64,000 nucleotides of DNA from NCBI GenBank assembly GCA_049177215.1, contig CP185379.1, forward strand, positions 434,001-498,000, read 5' to 3'. The stretch comes from Pollutiaquabacter aromativorans. Its GTDB lineage: Bacteria > Bacteroidota > Bacteroidia > AKYH767-A > 2013-40CM-41-45. The position numbers and the translations under genes are program-made. Positions within the stretch are counted from its first letter, which is position 1; each line of letters opens with the position of its first letter. This document shows, in pieces, positions 54,418 through 63,563 of the stretch. The notes below the pieces were generated by a model. It was given only the letters and a program-made list of their open reading frames with translations, was not told the DNA's origin and made no database searches.

Positions 54418-54768
54418 ATGGGTCCATTTTCCATGATTCTGCTGGCCATCTGCGGTGTTGCATTCGCAGGGGGCGGTATTTTGTTGTCGAAGGTGCTGGC
54501 GAAGGCTGTGCACAATCCGCAGAAAGGCGAGACCTATGAATGTGGTGTTCCGACGCAGGGTCGTTCGTGGATCCAATTCAATGTCGGGTACTACTTGTTC
54601 GCCCTGTTGTTCCTGATCTTCGATGTGGAGTTGGTTTTCCTGTATCCGTGGGCGGTTGTGGCGAAGGCGGAAGGCTGGCTGGCCTTGATCCAGGTGGTGA
54701 TTTTCCTGTTCATCTTGTTTCTCGGTTTCCTGTACGCGCATAAGAAAGGGGCGTTGAAATGGATGTGA
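54418..54768 (+). CDS. nuoA: NADH-quinone oxidoreductase subunit A
   Basis: This 116-residue membrane subunit has three helices (FSMILLAICGVAFAGGGILL; YYLFALLFLIFDVELVFLYPW; WLALIQVVIFLFILFLGFLY). The conserved loop between helices 1 and 2 is KGETYECGVPTQG, the quinone-site loop with its reactive Cys. It is the first gene of the operon, 32 nt after the promoter -7 element, and overlaps nuoB by 10 nt. Confidence 0.97.
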   Translation: MGPFSMILLAICGVAFAGGGILLSKVLAKAVHNPQKGETYECGVPTQGRSWIQFNVGYYLFALLFLIFDVELVFLYPWAVVAKAEGWLALIQVVIFLFILFLGFLYAHKKGALKWM

Positions 54769-55313
54769 AGCGTCCGATGGATCCGTTTCCGGGAGCAGTT
54801 CATCCGACTCCTTCGGGTGGCGTATTGCTGAGCAAGCTCGACGATGTGATCAACTGGGCGCGATCGAACAGTCTTTGGCCGTTGGTCTTCGGGACGAGTT
54901 GTTGCGCGATCGAGATGATGTCGACCGCTTCGGCGAAATACGACTGGTCGCGTTTCGGGTTCGAAGTGGCGCGGGCCACGCCGCGGCAGGCGGATGTGAT
55001 CATCATTGCCGGTACGATCGTGAATAAGATGGCTCCGGTGTTGAAGCGCCTGTACGACCAGATGCCCGAGCCGAAATACGTGATTGCCATGGGCGCCTGC
55101 GCGACATCGGGCGGGCCGTTCTTTTATAATACCTACAGCGTGGTGAAGGGTGCGGATCATGTGATCCCGGTCGACGTGTACGTGGCCGGTTGTCCGCCGC
55201 GACCGGAAGCGCTGTTGCACGCCTTGATCACCTTGCAGGCCAAAGTTAAAGCCGGCGGCAAGCGGGAGCGTATTGATATCGCGGACATTCCTAAACCCAT
55301 GGAACGCCTGTGA
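54759..55313 (+). CDS. nuoB: NADH-quinone oxidoreductase subunit B
   Basis: This 184-residue peripheral subunit carries cluster N2. Its ligands are the tandem Cys in FGTSCCAIEMMST, the Cys in AMGACATSGGPF and the one in YVAGCPPRPEAL. Length is normal. The start at 54759 (MDVKRP) overlaps nuoA; an internal ATG at 54777 is possible. It ends overlapping the GTG start of nuoC. Confidence 0.97.
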   Translation: MDVKRPMDPFPGAVHPTPSGGVLLSKLDDVINWARSNSLWPLVFGTSCCAIEMMSTASAKYDWSRFGFEVARATPRQADVIIIAGTIVNKMAPVLKRLYDQMPEPKYVIAMGACATSGGPFFYNTYSVVKGADHVIPVDVYVAGCPPRPEALLHALITLQAKVKAGGKRERIDIADIPKPMERL

Positions 55314-55768
55314 CGAACGAGGAATTTCAACAACATCTGGAAGGGCTGTTGCCCGGACTAGTAACCGAGCAAGTGGGTGGGTGGTTGCACGTGCAGCTCT
55401 CACCTGAACAGTGGTCGGCGATGGCCCCGCATTTGAAAAACGACCCGGCGCTGCGACTGGATTTCCTGTTTTGTCTGACCGGCGTGGACTGGAAGACGCA
55501 TTTGTCTGTCGTATACCATCTCCGCTCGACGGAGTTAGGGCATACGCTGGTTGTGAAAGTGAAGTTGGAAGACCGGGAACATCCGGAGTTGTTGTCCGTG
55601 TGGAATCTGTGGCGAACAGCGGAGTTTCACGAGCGGGAAGCCTATGATCTCTTCGGGATCCGCTTTGTGGGTCATCCCGATCTGCGGCGGCTGTTCATGA
55701 CAGATGACTGGAAGGGATGGCCGTTGCGGAAGGATTATGTGGATGAGGTGAATATGATTAAGCTGTAG
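55310..55768 (+). CDS. nuoC: NADH-quinone oxidoreductase subunit C
   Basis: This 152-residue hydrophilic subunit starts at GTG 55310, overlapping the nuoB stop by 4 nt. The 30-kDa-subunit signature is WRTAEFHEREAYDLFGIRF, followed by HPDLRRLFMTDDWKGWPLRKDY. It is separate from NuoD, unlike the NuoCD fusion of Enterobacteria. A heptamer array starts 7 nt after the stop. Confidence 0.95.
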   Translation: MTNEEFQQHLEGLLPGLVTEQVGGWLHVQLSPEQWSAMAPHLKNDPALRLDFLFCLTGVDWKTHLSVVYHLRSTELGHTLVVKVKLEDREHPELLSVWNLWRTAEFHEREAYDLFGIRFVGHPDLRRLFMTDDWKGWPLRKDYVDEVNMIKL

Positions 55769-55774
55769 GGCGGG

Positions 55775-55928
55775 GGATAGCGAATAGCGAATAGCGAATA
55801 GTGAATAGTGAACAGTGAACAGTGAACAGTAAATAGTGAATAGTGAATTCTGCCTGCTGATGTTTTAGGGAAGACAGGAATCTTGAAACACGAAACTCGA
55901 AACACGAAACTCAGAACCCGGAACCCAC
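55775..55928. repeat. Heptamer array with 28-bp core, nuoC-nuoD gap
   Basis: Twenty-two 7-bp units run without slip: GGATAGC/GAATAGC/GAATAGT/GAACAGT (55775-55844), a four-heptad core (55852-55879; a degenerate hairpin, GCCTGCT at the left and GACAGGA at the right), then AACACGA/AACTCGA/AACCCGG units to 55928. The nuoD ATG is 4 nt further on. Confidence 0.93.
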
Positions 55929-55932
55929 TTGT

Positions 55933-57048
55933 ATGCTTGAAGAAGTAGGCACGACTGATCAGGGGGACCTCATTATCAATGTGGGGCCGCAGCATCCTTC
56001 TACGCACGGGGTGTTGCATCTGGTCATTACGCTGAATGGGGAGACGATCCGGAAGATCGAACCGCATTTGGGTTACATCCACAGGTCGATCGAGAAGATG
56101 TGTGAGAGCCTGAGTTTCCGGCAGTTCATCTACTCGACCTCGCGGATGGATTATCTGTCGTCGCACATCAACAATCACGGATGTGCGCTGGCGGTAGAGC
56201 AGGGGTTGGGTATTGAAATTCCGGAGCGGGCGCAGGTGATCCGGGTGATCATGGACGAGTTGACGCGTCTGGCATCGCACCAGTTGTGGTGGGGCGCCAT
56301 GGCGATGGACGTGGGGGCGATCACGCCGTTCTTCCACGCCTTCCGGGAGCGGGAGATGATCAACGACATCATGGAAGAGACCTGCGGCGCACGCTTGACC
56401 ATGAATTACATGGTGCCGGGCGGTGTGATGTTCGATCTCCATCCGAATTTCCAGCGGAAAGTCAGGGAGTTTCTCCGATTCTTTGAATCAAAGTTCGACG
56501 AGTACGACGAGTTGGTCACGCATAACGTGATTTTCCAGTCGCGGATGAAGGGAGTGGGCGTATTGTCGAAAGCGGACGCGATCTCCTTCGGTTGTACCGG
56601 TCCGGTGGCACGTGCCTCCGGTGTCTCTTCCGATATCCGGAAACTGTACCCGTACGATTGCTACTCAAAGGTGCAATTCGACGAAGTGCTGGAAACAGAC
56701 GGCGATTGTTTTGCCCGCTATCTGGTCCGCATGGGCGAGATGAAGCAATCGGTGCGCATTCTCGAACAGTTGATCGATAACATACCGGACGGTGACTTCC
56801 AGGCCAAAACCAAGGCGGTGTTGAAGTTGCCGAAAGGCGAGTATTATTCGACCGTAGAGACGGCGCGTGGTGAATTTGGGGTCTATATCATCAGCGAGGG
56901 CGGCATGACCCCGTATCGTATCAAGTTCCGTTCGCCGGGATTTTCGAATTTGTCGGCCTTGGATCATATGGCCCGCGGATCGAAGATCGGGGATATGGTG
57001 GCGATCATGGGGACGTTGGATTTGGTGATACCGGATATTGATCGGTGA
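55933..57048 (+). CDS. nuoD: NADH-quinone oxidoreductase subunit D
   Basis: This 371-residue protein is the 49-kDa subunit that lines the quinone site. Signatures are NVGPQHPSTHGVLHLVI, GYIHRSIEKMCE, STSRMDYLSSH and GGVMFDLHPNF, with a C-terminal SALDHMARGSKIGDMVAIMGTLDLV. It is slightly short at the N-terminus compared with some NuoD proteins, but the key His is present. The whole leader is repeat array; no Shine-Dalgarno sequence is visible. Confidence 0.96.
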   Translation: MLEEVGTTDQGDLIINVGPQHPSTHGVLHLVITLNGETIRKIEPHLGYIHRSIEKMCESLSFRQFIYSTSRMDYLSSHINNHGCALAVEQGLGIEIPERAQVIRVIMDELTRLASHQLWWGAMAMDVGAITPFFHAFREREMINDIMEETCGARLTMNYMVPGGVMFDLHPNFQRKVREFLRFFESKFDEYDELVTHNVIFQSRMKGVGVLSKADAISFGCTGPVARASGVSSDIRKLYPYDCYSKVQFDEVLETDGDCFARYLVRMGEMKQSVRILEQLIDNIPDGDFQAKTKAVLKLPKGEYYSTVETARGEFGVYIISEGGMTPYRIKFRSPGFSNLSALDHMARGSKIGDMVAIMGTLDLVIPDIDR

Positions 57049-57057
57049 GGAGTTGGC

Positions 57058-57235
<178 letters not shown>

Positions 57236-57241
57236 TCCGTT

Positions 57242-58318
57242 ATGTTATCCGTTGAAGGCATTACCGTTTGGGTAGAGGAAGGACTGAACCGGGTCTTTCC
57301 GGCTGCGGTGGCTTTGGTATTGGAGTTCGCGATTGTCGGCTTGCTGATGATCGGGCTCTTCGCCGTGCTGGGGTTGGTATTGGTATTCATGGAGCGGAAA
57401 GTTTCGGCCTATATGCAGGTGCGGGTCGGGCCCAATCGGGTGGGGTATCGAGGTAGTCTGCAGACCCTGGCCGACACCTTGAAATTGCTGGTGAAGGAAG
57501 GCCTGACGCCGGACGGTGCAGATAAATTCCTCTTCAACTTCGCGCCTTTCCTGGTGATGATCGCTTCGATGTTGCTGATGGCGCCGATCGCCTTCGCCCG
57601 CAACGTGCAGATCTGGGACCTCAACATCGGTGTTTTGTATGTGACTGCAGTTTCGTCGATCGGGGTGATCGGGATCCTGATGGCCGGCTGGTCCAGCAAC
57701 AATAAATACTCCCTGCTGGGCGCAATGCGCAGCGGGGCACAGATCGTCAGCTATGAACTTTCAGCCGGTCTGGCGATCCTCACGATCGTGGTGCTGACCG
57801 GTAGTCTGCGTATTTCCGACATCATTGCCAGCCAGGCCGACGGCTGGTGGATCTTCAAAGGGCATATCCCGGCGATCATCGCGTTTGTGATCTTCATCAT
57901 CGCCGTGACAGCGGAAACCAATCGCGCGCCCTTCGACCTGGCGGAGGCGGAGTCGGAGCTGACGGCCGGATTCCATACTGAGTATTCAGGAATGAAGTTC
58001 GCGCTCTTCTTCCTCGCGGAATACGTGAATATCTTCATTGTCTGCGCGATCGGCGCTACGCTCTTTCTGGGCGGCTGGATGCCGTTTCATATCGGACATT
58101 GGGATGCCTTCAACCGAATCATGGATTACATTCCGTCGAGCCTCTGGTTCACGGGAAAGACCTTCTTCCTCATCTTCCTCATCATGTGGTTCCGCTGGAC
58201 CTTCCCTCGTCTCCGGATCGATCAGCTATTGAACCTGGAGTGGAAGTACCTGTTGCCGATCAGCTTGTTCAATTTGCTGTTGGTGACATTGGTGGCGATT
58301 TTGGGGTGGTATTTTTAG
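57242..58318 (+). CDS. nuoH: NADH-quinone oxidoreductase subunit H
   Basis: The protein has 358 residues from the ATG at 57242 (MLSVEGITVWVEEGLNR); a longer reading would be encoded by the repeats. This membrane subunit has about eight helices. Conserved loops are MERKVSAYMQVRVGPNRVGY, TLKLLVKEGLTPDGADK and ETNRAPFDLAEAESELTAGF, which contribute to the quinone entry path. The C-terminal RWTFPRLRIDQLLNLEWKYLLP is typical. Confidence 0.97.
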   Translation: MLSVEGITVWVEEGLNRVFPAAVALVLEFAIVGLLMIGLFAVLGLVLVFMERKVSAYMQVRVGPNRVGYRGSLQTLADTLKLLVKEGLTPDGADKFLFNFAPFLVMIASMLLMAPIAFARNVQIWDLNIGVLYVTAVSSIGVIGILMAGWSSNNKYSLLGAMRSGAQIVSYELSAGLAILTIVVLTGSLRISDIIASQADGWWIFKGHIPAIIAFVIFIIAVTAETNRAPFDLAEAESELTAGFHTEYSGMKFALFFLAEYVNIFIVCAIGATLFLGGWMPFHIGHWDAFNRIMDYIPSSLWFTGKTFFLIFLIMWFRWTFPRLRIDQLLNLEWKYLLPISLFNLLLVTLVAILGWYF

Positions 58319-58326
58319 GGGGGAGT

Positions 58327-58510
58327 GAACAGTGAACAGTGAACAGTGAATAGCGAATAGCGAATAGTAAAAAGTGAACAGTGAACAGTAAACAGTAAAA
58401 AGTGAATCTTGCCCGCCGAAGCTTTAGCGTAGGCGGGAGCGAATAGCGAATAGCGAATAGCGAATAGCGAATAGCGAATAGCGAATAGCGAATAGCGAAT
58501 AGCGAATAAA
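58327..58510. repeat. Heptamer array with 28-bp core, nuoH-nuoI gap, left part
   Basis: GAACAGT/GAATAGC/AAAAAGT units (58327-58103 relative phase kept to 58110 of the gap, that is 58327-58110+300 when read as 58327-58410), then a four-heptad core at 58411-58438 (GCCCGCC to GGCGGGA), then nine identical GAATAGC units (58441-58503) and a variant. The core here is followed by the GAATAGC word rather than AACNCGA. Confidence 0.92.
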
Positions 58511-58611
58511 TTAGATAAACCATACAAGATAGTCATTGTTGAGTTGGGCTTGGAATTGGCAAGCCGGAAGTAAGAAGCAGAAAACCTTTCAAATCAAAAC
58601 GCAAGCGGACT

Positions 58612-58674
58612 GCCTGAAATATTCTTAGTATAGACAGGAAACTCGAAACACGAAACACGAAACCCGGAACCCAC
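58612..58674. repeat. Second core and AACACGA heptamers directly before nuoI
   Basis: Nine heptads: a core variant (58612-58639, GCCTGAA at left and GACAGGA at right, degenerate middle), then AACTCGA, AACACGA twice, AACCCGG and AACCCAC. The last two units are the same as those before nuoD. The nuoI ATG follows after 1 nt. The 101 bases between this and the left array show no heptamer words. Confidence 0.9.
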
Positions 58675-58675
58675 A

Positions 58676-59155
58676 ATGTCCTTTCTCGTCAACTATATAC
58701 GCACGGTTTTTTCTTCGGTGGTTTCGCTGCTGAAGGGCATGCGCAGGACGGGTTATTATTTTACGCATCATAAGGAGATTATCACGCAGTCGTATCCGGA
58801 CAACCGGCACGAACTGATCTTGCCCGAGCGTTTTCGCGGCGAGGTCGTGATGACGCACAGTGAGCAGAATGAACACCGTTGTACGGGATGTACCGCCTGT
58901 GAGCTGGCTTGTCCGAACGGGACGATCAAGATCGTGACCAAGTTCGAGGTAAACGCGGAGGGCAAGAAGAAGAAAGCGCTGGACACCTTTGTCTATCACC
59001 TTGAATTGTGTACCATGTGTAACCTGTGCATTGAAGCTTGTCCTACGAATGCGATCAAAATGGCGCAGTCGTTCGAACACAGCGTGTATGATCGCCGGGA
59101 ACTTACCAAGAAATTGAACCGTCCGGGTTCCAAACTGATGGAGGGCGTGGAATGA
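58676..59155 (+). CDS. nuoI: NADH-quinone oxidoreductase subunit I
   Basis: This 159-residue protein carries two [4Fe-4S] clusters (N6a, N6b) that pass electrons to NuoB. The motifs are CTGCTACELACP and CTMCNLCIEACPTNAI. An N-terminal amphipathic segment docks it to the membrane arm. The ATG at 58676 fits the family; its leader is all repeat sequence. It overlaps nuoJ by 4 nt (ATGA). Confidence 0.97.
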   Translation: MSFLVNYIRTVFSSVVSLLKGMRRTGYYFTHHKEIITQSYPDNRHELILPERFRGEVVMTHSEQNEHRCTGCTACELACPNGTIKIVTKFEVNAEGKKKKALDTFVYHLELCTMCNLCIEACPTNAIKMAQSFEHSVYDRRELTKKLNRPGSKLMEGVE

Positions 59156-59670
59156 GCGTATCGGCATTTGTTTTTTATGCCCTTGCCGTCCTGGTGCTGA
59201 CCGGCGCTGTGCTCTCGGTGACCAGCAGGCAGATCTTCCGTTCGGCGATCTTCCTGTTGTTTTCCCTGATGGGTGTTGCCGGGTTGTATTTCTGGATAGG
59301 TCAGGAATTTCTCGCAGCCGTCCAGATCATCGTCTATGTCGGCGGCATCGTGGTGTTGATCATTTTCTCGATCTTTCTCACCCAGCAAGCCGGGACGACC
59401 CTGCCGTGTTGCGGACGTCGCCGGATGTTGTTTTCGGGCCTTGCAACGGCAGCGGGTGCCGGCTTTGTCTTGTGCCAGTTGTTGCGTTTCATGCCGGCCG
59501 GGCAAGCCGGTTCGGGTATGAACGACGACATGGCTGCGATCGGATCTCAGATGCTGAATACCGGAGCGTCCGGATATGCCTTGCCGTTTGAAGTCATCAG
59601 TATTCTCCTGCTTGCCGCTATGGTAGGTTGTATCGTCATAGCCCTGAAACCGACCACCGAAGCACCATGA
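59152..59670 (+). CDS. nuoJ: NADH-quinone oxidoreductase subunit J
   Basis: This 172-residue membrane subunit has five helices. The conserved third-helix region is FLAAVQIIVYVGGIVVLIIFSIFL, containing the pi-bulge of complex I. Residues CCGRRRM form a short cytoplasmic loop. Its stop overlaps the nuoK start. Length and helix pattern are ordinary. Confidence 0.94.
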   Translation: MSVSAFVFYALAVLVLTGAVLSVTSRQIFRSAIFLLFSLMGVAGLYFWIGQEFLAAVQIIVYVGGIVVLIIFSIFLTQQAGTTLPCCGRRRMLFSGLATAAGAGFVLCQLLRFMPAGQAGSGMNDDMAAIGSQMLNTGASGYALPFEVISILLLAAMVGCIVIALKPTTEAP

Positions 59671-59981
59671 ACGAGATCGGCCTCTATCATTTCCTCGTCC
59701 TGAGCACGCTCTTGTTCTTCATCGGCGTCTACGGTTTCCTGACGCGCCGGAATCTGGTGACGATCCTCATGTCGGTGGAGTTGATCCTCAATGCCGTAAA
59801 CATCAACTTCGTCGCCTTCAACCATTACCTCTGGCCGGGGAAGCTGGATGGTTTGTTTTATGCCTTGTTCATCATCGCGATCGCGGCAGCCGAAGCGGCA
59901 GTGGCGATCGCGATCATCATTAACTTATACCGGCAATATCGTTCCATCGATGTGGACGATGCCACCGGATTACGTAACTGA
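59667..59981 (+). CDS. nuoK: NADH-quinone oxidoreductase subunit K
   Basis: This 104-residue protein has three helices. The ATG at 59667 overlaps the nuoJ TGA. The conserved membrane Glu residues are in LMSVELILNAVNINFVAF and ALFIIAIAAAEAAVAIAII, both needed for proton movement. The C-terminal cytosolic tail is RQYRSIDVDDATGLRN. Confidence 0.96.
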   Translation: MNEIGLYHFLVLSTLLFFIGVYGFLTRRNLVTILMSVELILNAVNINFVAFNHYLWPGKLDGLFYALFIIAIAAAEAAVAIAIIINLYRQYRSIDVDDATGLRN

Positions 59982-59995
59982 CATCGACCAACCGC

Positions 59996-61927
59996 ATGAG
60001 TCTTACCGCGCAATTACTCCTCATCCTGCTGTTGCCCTTCGCCGGAATCGTCATTTCCGGTTTGATGGGACGGAGAATGCCGGCGGCGATCGGCGGGTGG
60101 ATGAGCACTTTGTTCGTAGCCGTTTCCTGTTTGCTGGCATTTCAGGTGGCATCGGGTTATTTCTTTGTTAATGGAAAGTCGGGCGAAGCCTTTACTGCCC
60201 AACTGCCCTTCAGCCTCGATTGGCTGAACCTCGGCAATTCCGGATGGATCCGGTTGATCCTTTATCTGGACCCGATCTCCGCGATGATGCTGGTGGTCGT
60301 CACCTTGGTGTCGTTGATGGTGCACCTGTTCAGCATCGGCTATTTGAAAGGGGAGAACCGGTACGCGACCTATTTCGGTTATCTGGGCTTGTTCACCTTC
60401 TCGATGCTCGGATTGGTGCTCTCCGGGAATATCTTTCAGATCTACATCTTCTGGGAGCTGGTTGGTGTGTCCTCCTTCCTGTTGATCGGATTCTACTACG
60501 ATCGCCCGAGCGCGGTCGCGGCTGCCAAGAAGGCGTTCATTGTTACCCGATTCGCCGATCTGGGATTCCTGATCGGTATTCTGGTGCTGGCTTATCATGC
60601 CGGCACCTATGATTTCCGCGAGTTGATCGCGCGGCTGACGGATACCTCGTCGCCTTACCTGTCCTCTGCTATTACGGCCTCCTTCCTAGGCTTGTCAGCC
60701 TTGACCTGGGGGCTCTTACTGGTGTTTATGGGCGGAGCCGGTAAATCCGCCATGTTTCCGTTGCACATCTGGCTTCCGGATGCGATGGAAGGTCCCACGC
60801 CGGTCAGCGCCCTGATCCATGCCGCCACCATGGTCGTAGCCGGTGTTTTCCTGGTCGCGCGCTTATTCCCGGTGTTTGCCATCTCTTGTCCGGCCGCCTT
60901 GGAAGTTGTTGCCTGGACCGGTGCCCTGTCCTCCTTGTTCGCCGCGGTTGTAGCCTGTACACAGACCGACATCAAGCGCGTCCTGGCTTACTCGACCATG
61001 TCGCAGATCGGCTATATGTTGTTCTCGCTGGGCGTATCGGGTTATGGTGGGGAAGAAGGCGCCGGTTTCGTTGCTTCGCAATTCCACTTGTTTACGCATG
61101 CGCTCTTCAAGGCCTTGCTCTTCCTGGTAGCCGGTGTAGTGATCCATGCGGTTCATACCAATGAGATGAGCGGAATGGGCGGACTTCGAAAGGCCATGCC
61201 CTTTGCCAATGCAGCGTTCCTGATCGGCTGTCTGGCCATTGCCGGTATTCCTCCTTTTTCAGGATTCTTCAGTAAGGAAGCCATCCTGCACGCCGCGCAT
61301 GCTACGCATCCTGCCATTTATTGGCTGGGATTAGGAACAGCGGGCTTGACAGCTTTCTACATGTTCAGGTTATACTATAGGATATTCTGGAATCGGCCTG
61401 CAGATCCTCACCTGCATCCGCATGGAGGAGGAGTGACGGAGTATTTACCGTTGATCATTCTGGCTGCCGGCGCTGTATTCGCCGGGTTGATTCCCTTTGG
61501 CGAATATGTCAGTTCCGACGGCCGTGTGTTTGCATTGCATACCGATTGGGCGTTTTCGGTATTGCCGCTCACATTATCCATTGGCGGAATTCTGATTGCC
61601 ACCTGGATGTATCTGAAGCAGAACGAACGGTCGGACCGTGCTGCCGCGTTCTTTGCAGGCTTCTATCGCGCCGCGCGGAGTAAGTTCTTCCTCGATGAAC
61701 TCTACGGGTTCGTGACGAAGAAGATCATCTTTCGGTTCATCGGCGCTCCCGCAGCCTGGATTGATCGCTCGATCGTTGACGGGGCGGTCAATACCATGGG
61801 TGTTGCCGCGGAGACCGGCTCCGAATCGCTCAGTGAATTGCAGAACGGACGGCTTCAGACGTATGGAGCCTGGATGGTTGCCGGTGTGTTCGTGTTGTTG
61901 CTCATCACCTTCTATTACCTGAAATAA
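59996..61927 (+). CDS. nuoL: NADH-quinone oxidoreductase subunit L
   Basis: This 643-residue antiporter-like subunit is the distal proton pump, with the long lateral helix at its C-terminus. Typical segments are FWELVGVSSFLLIGFYYDRPSA, GGAGKSAMFPLHIWLPDAMEGPTPVSALIHAATMV in sense, TDIKRVLAYSTMSQIGYMLF and the key Lys and His in those helices. The C-terminal part (about 560-643) carries the amphipathic arm and an anchoring helix. It starts 14 nt after nuoK and ends 9 nt before nuoM. Confidence 0.97.
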   Translation: MSLTAQLLLILLLPFAGIVISGLMGRRMPAAIGGWMSTLFVAVSCLLAFQVASGYFFVNGKSGEAFTAQLPFSLDWLNLGNSGWIRLILYLDPISAMMLVVVTLVSLMVHLFSIGYLKGENRYATYFGYLGLFTFSMLGLVLSGNIFQIYIFWELVGVSSFLLIGFYYDRPSAVAAAKKAFIVTRFADLGFLIGILVLAYHAGTYDFRELIARLTDTSSPYLSSAITASFLGLSALTWGLLLVFMGGAGKSAMFPLHIWLPDAMEGPTPVSALIHAATMVVAGVFLVARLFPVFAISCPAALEVVAWTGALSSLFAAVVACTQTDIKRVLAYSTMSQIGYMLFSLGVSGYGGEEGAGFVASQFHLFTHALFKALLFLVAGVVIHAVHTNEMSGMGGLRKAMPFANAAFLIGCLAIAGIPPFSGFFSKEAILHAAHATHPAIYWLGLGTAGLTAFYMFRLYYRIFWNRPADPHLHPHGGGVTEYLPLIILAAGAVFAGLIPFGEYVSSDGRVFALHTDWAFSVLPLTLSIGGILIATWMYLKQNERSDRAAAFFAGFYRAARSKFFLDELYGFVTKKIIFRFIGAPAAWIDRSIVDGAVNTMGVAAETGSESLSELQNGRLQTYGAWMVAGVFVLLLITFYYLK

Positions 61928-61936
61928 GACCCGCAG

Positions 61937-63427
61937 ATGAATCTCTTGTTGTTGCTGATCGTTCCGCTCATCGCTTCACTTGCGGTCCTCTTTACCCGAA
62001 CAGGGTCACAGGCACGCGCCGTGGCAGTTGCCGGGAGTCTGTTTCAGTTGATTCTTTCCGGGATCCTGCTGGCAGCTTATCTCGACCCAGCCGCAGGACC
62101 TGCCGACGGGACGTTCCGCTTTCAGCAGTCCTTCGATTGGTTTCCCGCATTCGGAATTCGTTTTTCGGTCGGCGTGGATGGTATCGGGATCGCGATGATC
62201 CTGCTGACTGCGGTTGTGGTTTTGGCCGGCAGCCTGGTTTCCGTGAATATCAAGGAACGGCCGAAGGAATTTTTCTTTCTCCTGATGCTGCTGAGCGCCG
62301 GGGCTTATGGATTTTTCATCGCAACCGATCTGTTCCTGTTGTTCTTCTTCCTGGAGATGGCCGTGGTTCCTAAGTATCTGTTGATCGGCATCTGGGGGAG
62401 CGGACGGAAAGAATACAGCGCCAATAAATTGGTGTTGCTGCTCATGGGCGGTTCTGCGCTGGTGTTTGTCGGCCTGCTGGGAGTAGCCTATGCGTCGGGC
62501 AATCTTGCTCCGTCCTTTGACTGGATGAATGCCGCTGCATTGCGGATGCCGCTGGACAAGCAGTTGTTTTTCTTTCCGTTCCTCTTCGTGGGCTTCGGCG
62601 TTTTTACGGCCTTGTTTCCGTTCCATACCTGGGTGCCGGACGGACACTCATCGGCGCCTACGGCCGCATCCATGTTTCTCGCCGGGATCTCCATGAAGCT
62701 GGGTGGCTATGGATGTTTGCGGGTGGCGGCTTACCTGATGCCGGAAGCTGCGCGGATTTACTCTCCTTACATCGTCATACTCGCCACGATCGCCATCCTG
62801 TATGGAGCGTTCGCTACACTCATGCAGAAGGACCTGAAGTACATCAACGCGTATTCGTCGGTCAGCCATTGTGGATTCGTGTTGTTGGGTATCGGCATGT
62901 TGACTCCGACAGCCATCCGGGGAGCAGTGTTGCAAATGGTGTCGCACGGCCTGATGACGGCACTCTTCTTCGCCGCGATCGGGATGTTGTATGAACGCAC
63001 CCATACACGAAAGGTCGAAGAACTGGGCGGCCTGATGAAGGCGATGCCGTTCGTGGGCACCTTGTTCTTTCTTGCCGGCTTGTGTTCTCTTGGATTGCCG
63101 GGACTGAGCGGATTCGTGGCGGAGATGACCGTGTTTGCGGGATCCTGGGAACGACCCGATACCTTCTATCGCATCGCGACAGTCCTGAGTTGTATGTCGA
63201 TTGTTGTTACCGCCGTTTACATCCTGCGTGCCATTGGTTCATCGATCATGGGTCCGTTGAAGAAGGCGGATTATGCTGAGCTTTCGGATGCCGGATCTTC
63301 CGAGCGCTTTGCCGCAGTTTTGCTGATGGCAGGAATACTGATCGTCGGTTTGGCGCCGTTCTGGTTGAACGACCTCATTGGACCCACCACAACGATCATC
63401 ACCGAGCAGTTGGGGCGCTGGATGTGA
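61937..63427 (+). CDS. nuoM: NADH-quinone oxidoreductase subunit M
   Basis: This 496-residue antiporter-like subunit has about 14 helices. Characteristic regions are FFFLEMAVVPKYLLIGIWG with the conserved Glu, FPFHTWVPDGHSSAPTAASMFLAG, DLKYINAYSSVSHCGFVLLG and GLPGLSGFVAEMTVF. It starts 9 nt after nuoL. A gap of 136 nt to nuoN is longer than the other joints in this part of the operon. Confidence 0.97.
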   Translation: MNLLLLLIVPLIASLAVLFTRTGSQARAVAVAGSLFQLILSGILLAAYLDPAAGPADGTFRFQQSFDWFPAFGIRFSVGVDGIGIAMILLTAVVVLAGSLVSVNIKERPKEFFFLLMLLSAGAYGFFIATDLFLLFFFLEMAVVPKYLLIGIWGSGRKEYSANKLVLLLMGGSALVFVGLLGVAYASGNLAPSFDWMNAAALRMPLDKQLFFFPFLFVGFGVFTALFPFHTWVPDGHSSAPTAASMFLAGISMKLGGYGCLRVAAYLMPEAARIYSPYIVILATIAILYGAFATLMQKDLKYINAYSSVSHCGFVLLGIGMLTPTAIRGAVLQMVSHGLMTALFFAAIGMLYERTHTRKVEELGGLMKAMPFVGTLFFLAGLCSLGLPGLSGFVAEMTVFAGSWERPDTFYRIATVLSCMSIVVTAVYILRAIGSSIMGPLKKADYAELSDAGSSERFAAVLLMAGILIVGLAPFWLNDLIGPTTTIITEQLGRWM

Positions 63428-63478
63428 CAGGAGTTGCGAGGCGCGGGAGTTGATATTGCGCGTATGTATCAGGGAGAA

Positions 63479-63496
63479 GTTCAAGGAACCTTGAAC
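63479..63496. repeat. Short hairpin in the nuoM-nuoN gap
   Basis: GTTCAAGG and CCTTGAAC form an 8-bp stem with a 2-nt loop. No T-tract follows. It may be an attenuation or RNA-stability element. Confidence 0.45.
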
Positions 63497-63563
63497 GTTA
63501 AACTGAGGAGTTGTTAGTTCATCTGATAAAATGGGAGCTGATCCCGGAATTGAACGAACGTAA

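Noticed and set aside
58269..58536. Minus-strand ORFs reading SLFAIRYSLFTVHC-type peptides across the nuo gap (and similar ones at 55735-56442 and 57000-57390)
   Set aside because: They are translations of 7-bp repeats, which give 7-residue periodic peptides when stop-free; no start signal, domain or conservation is visible.
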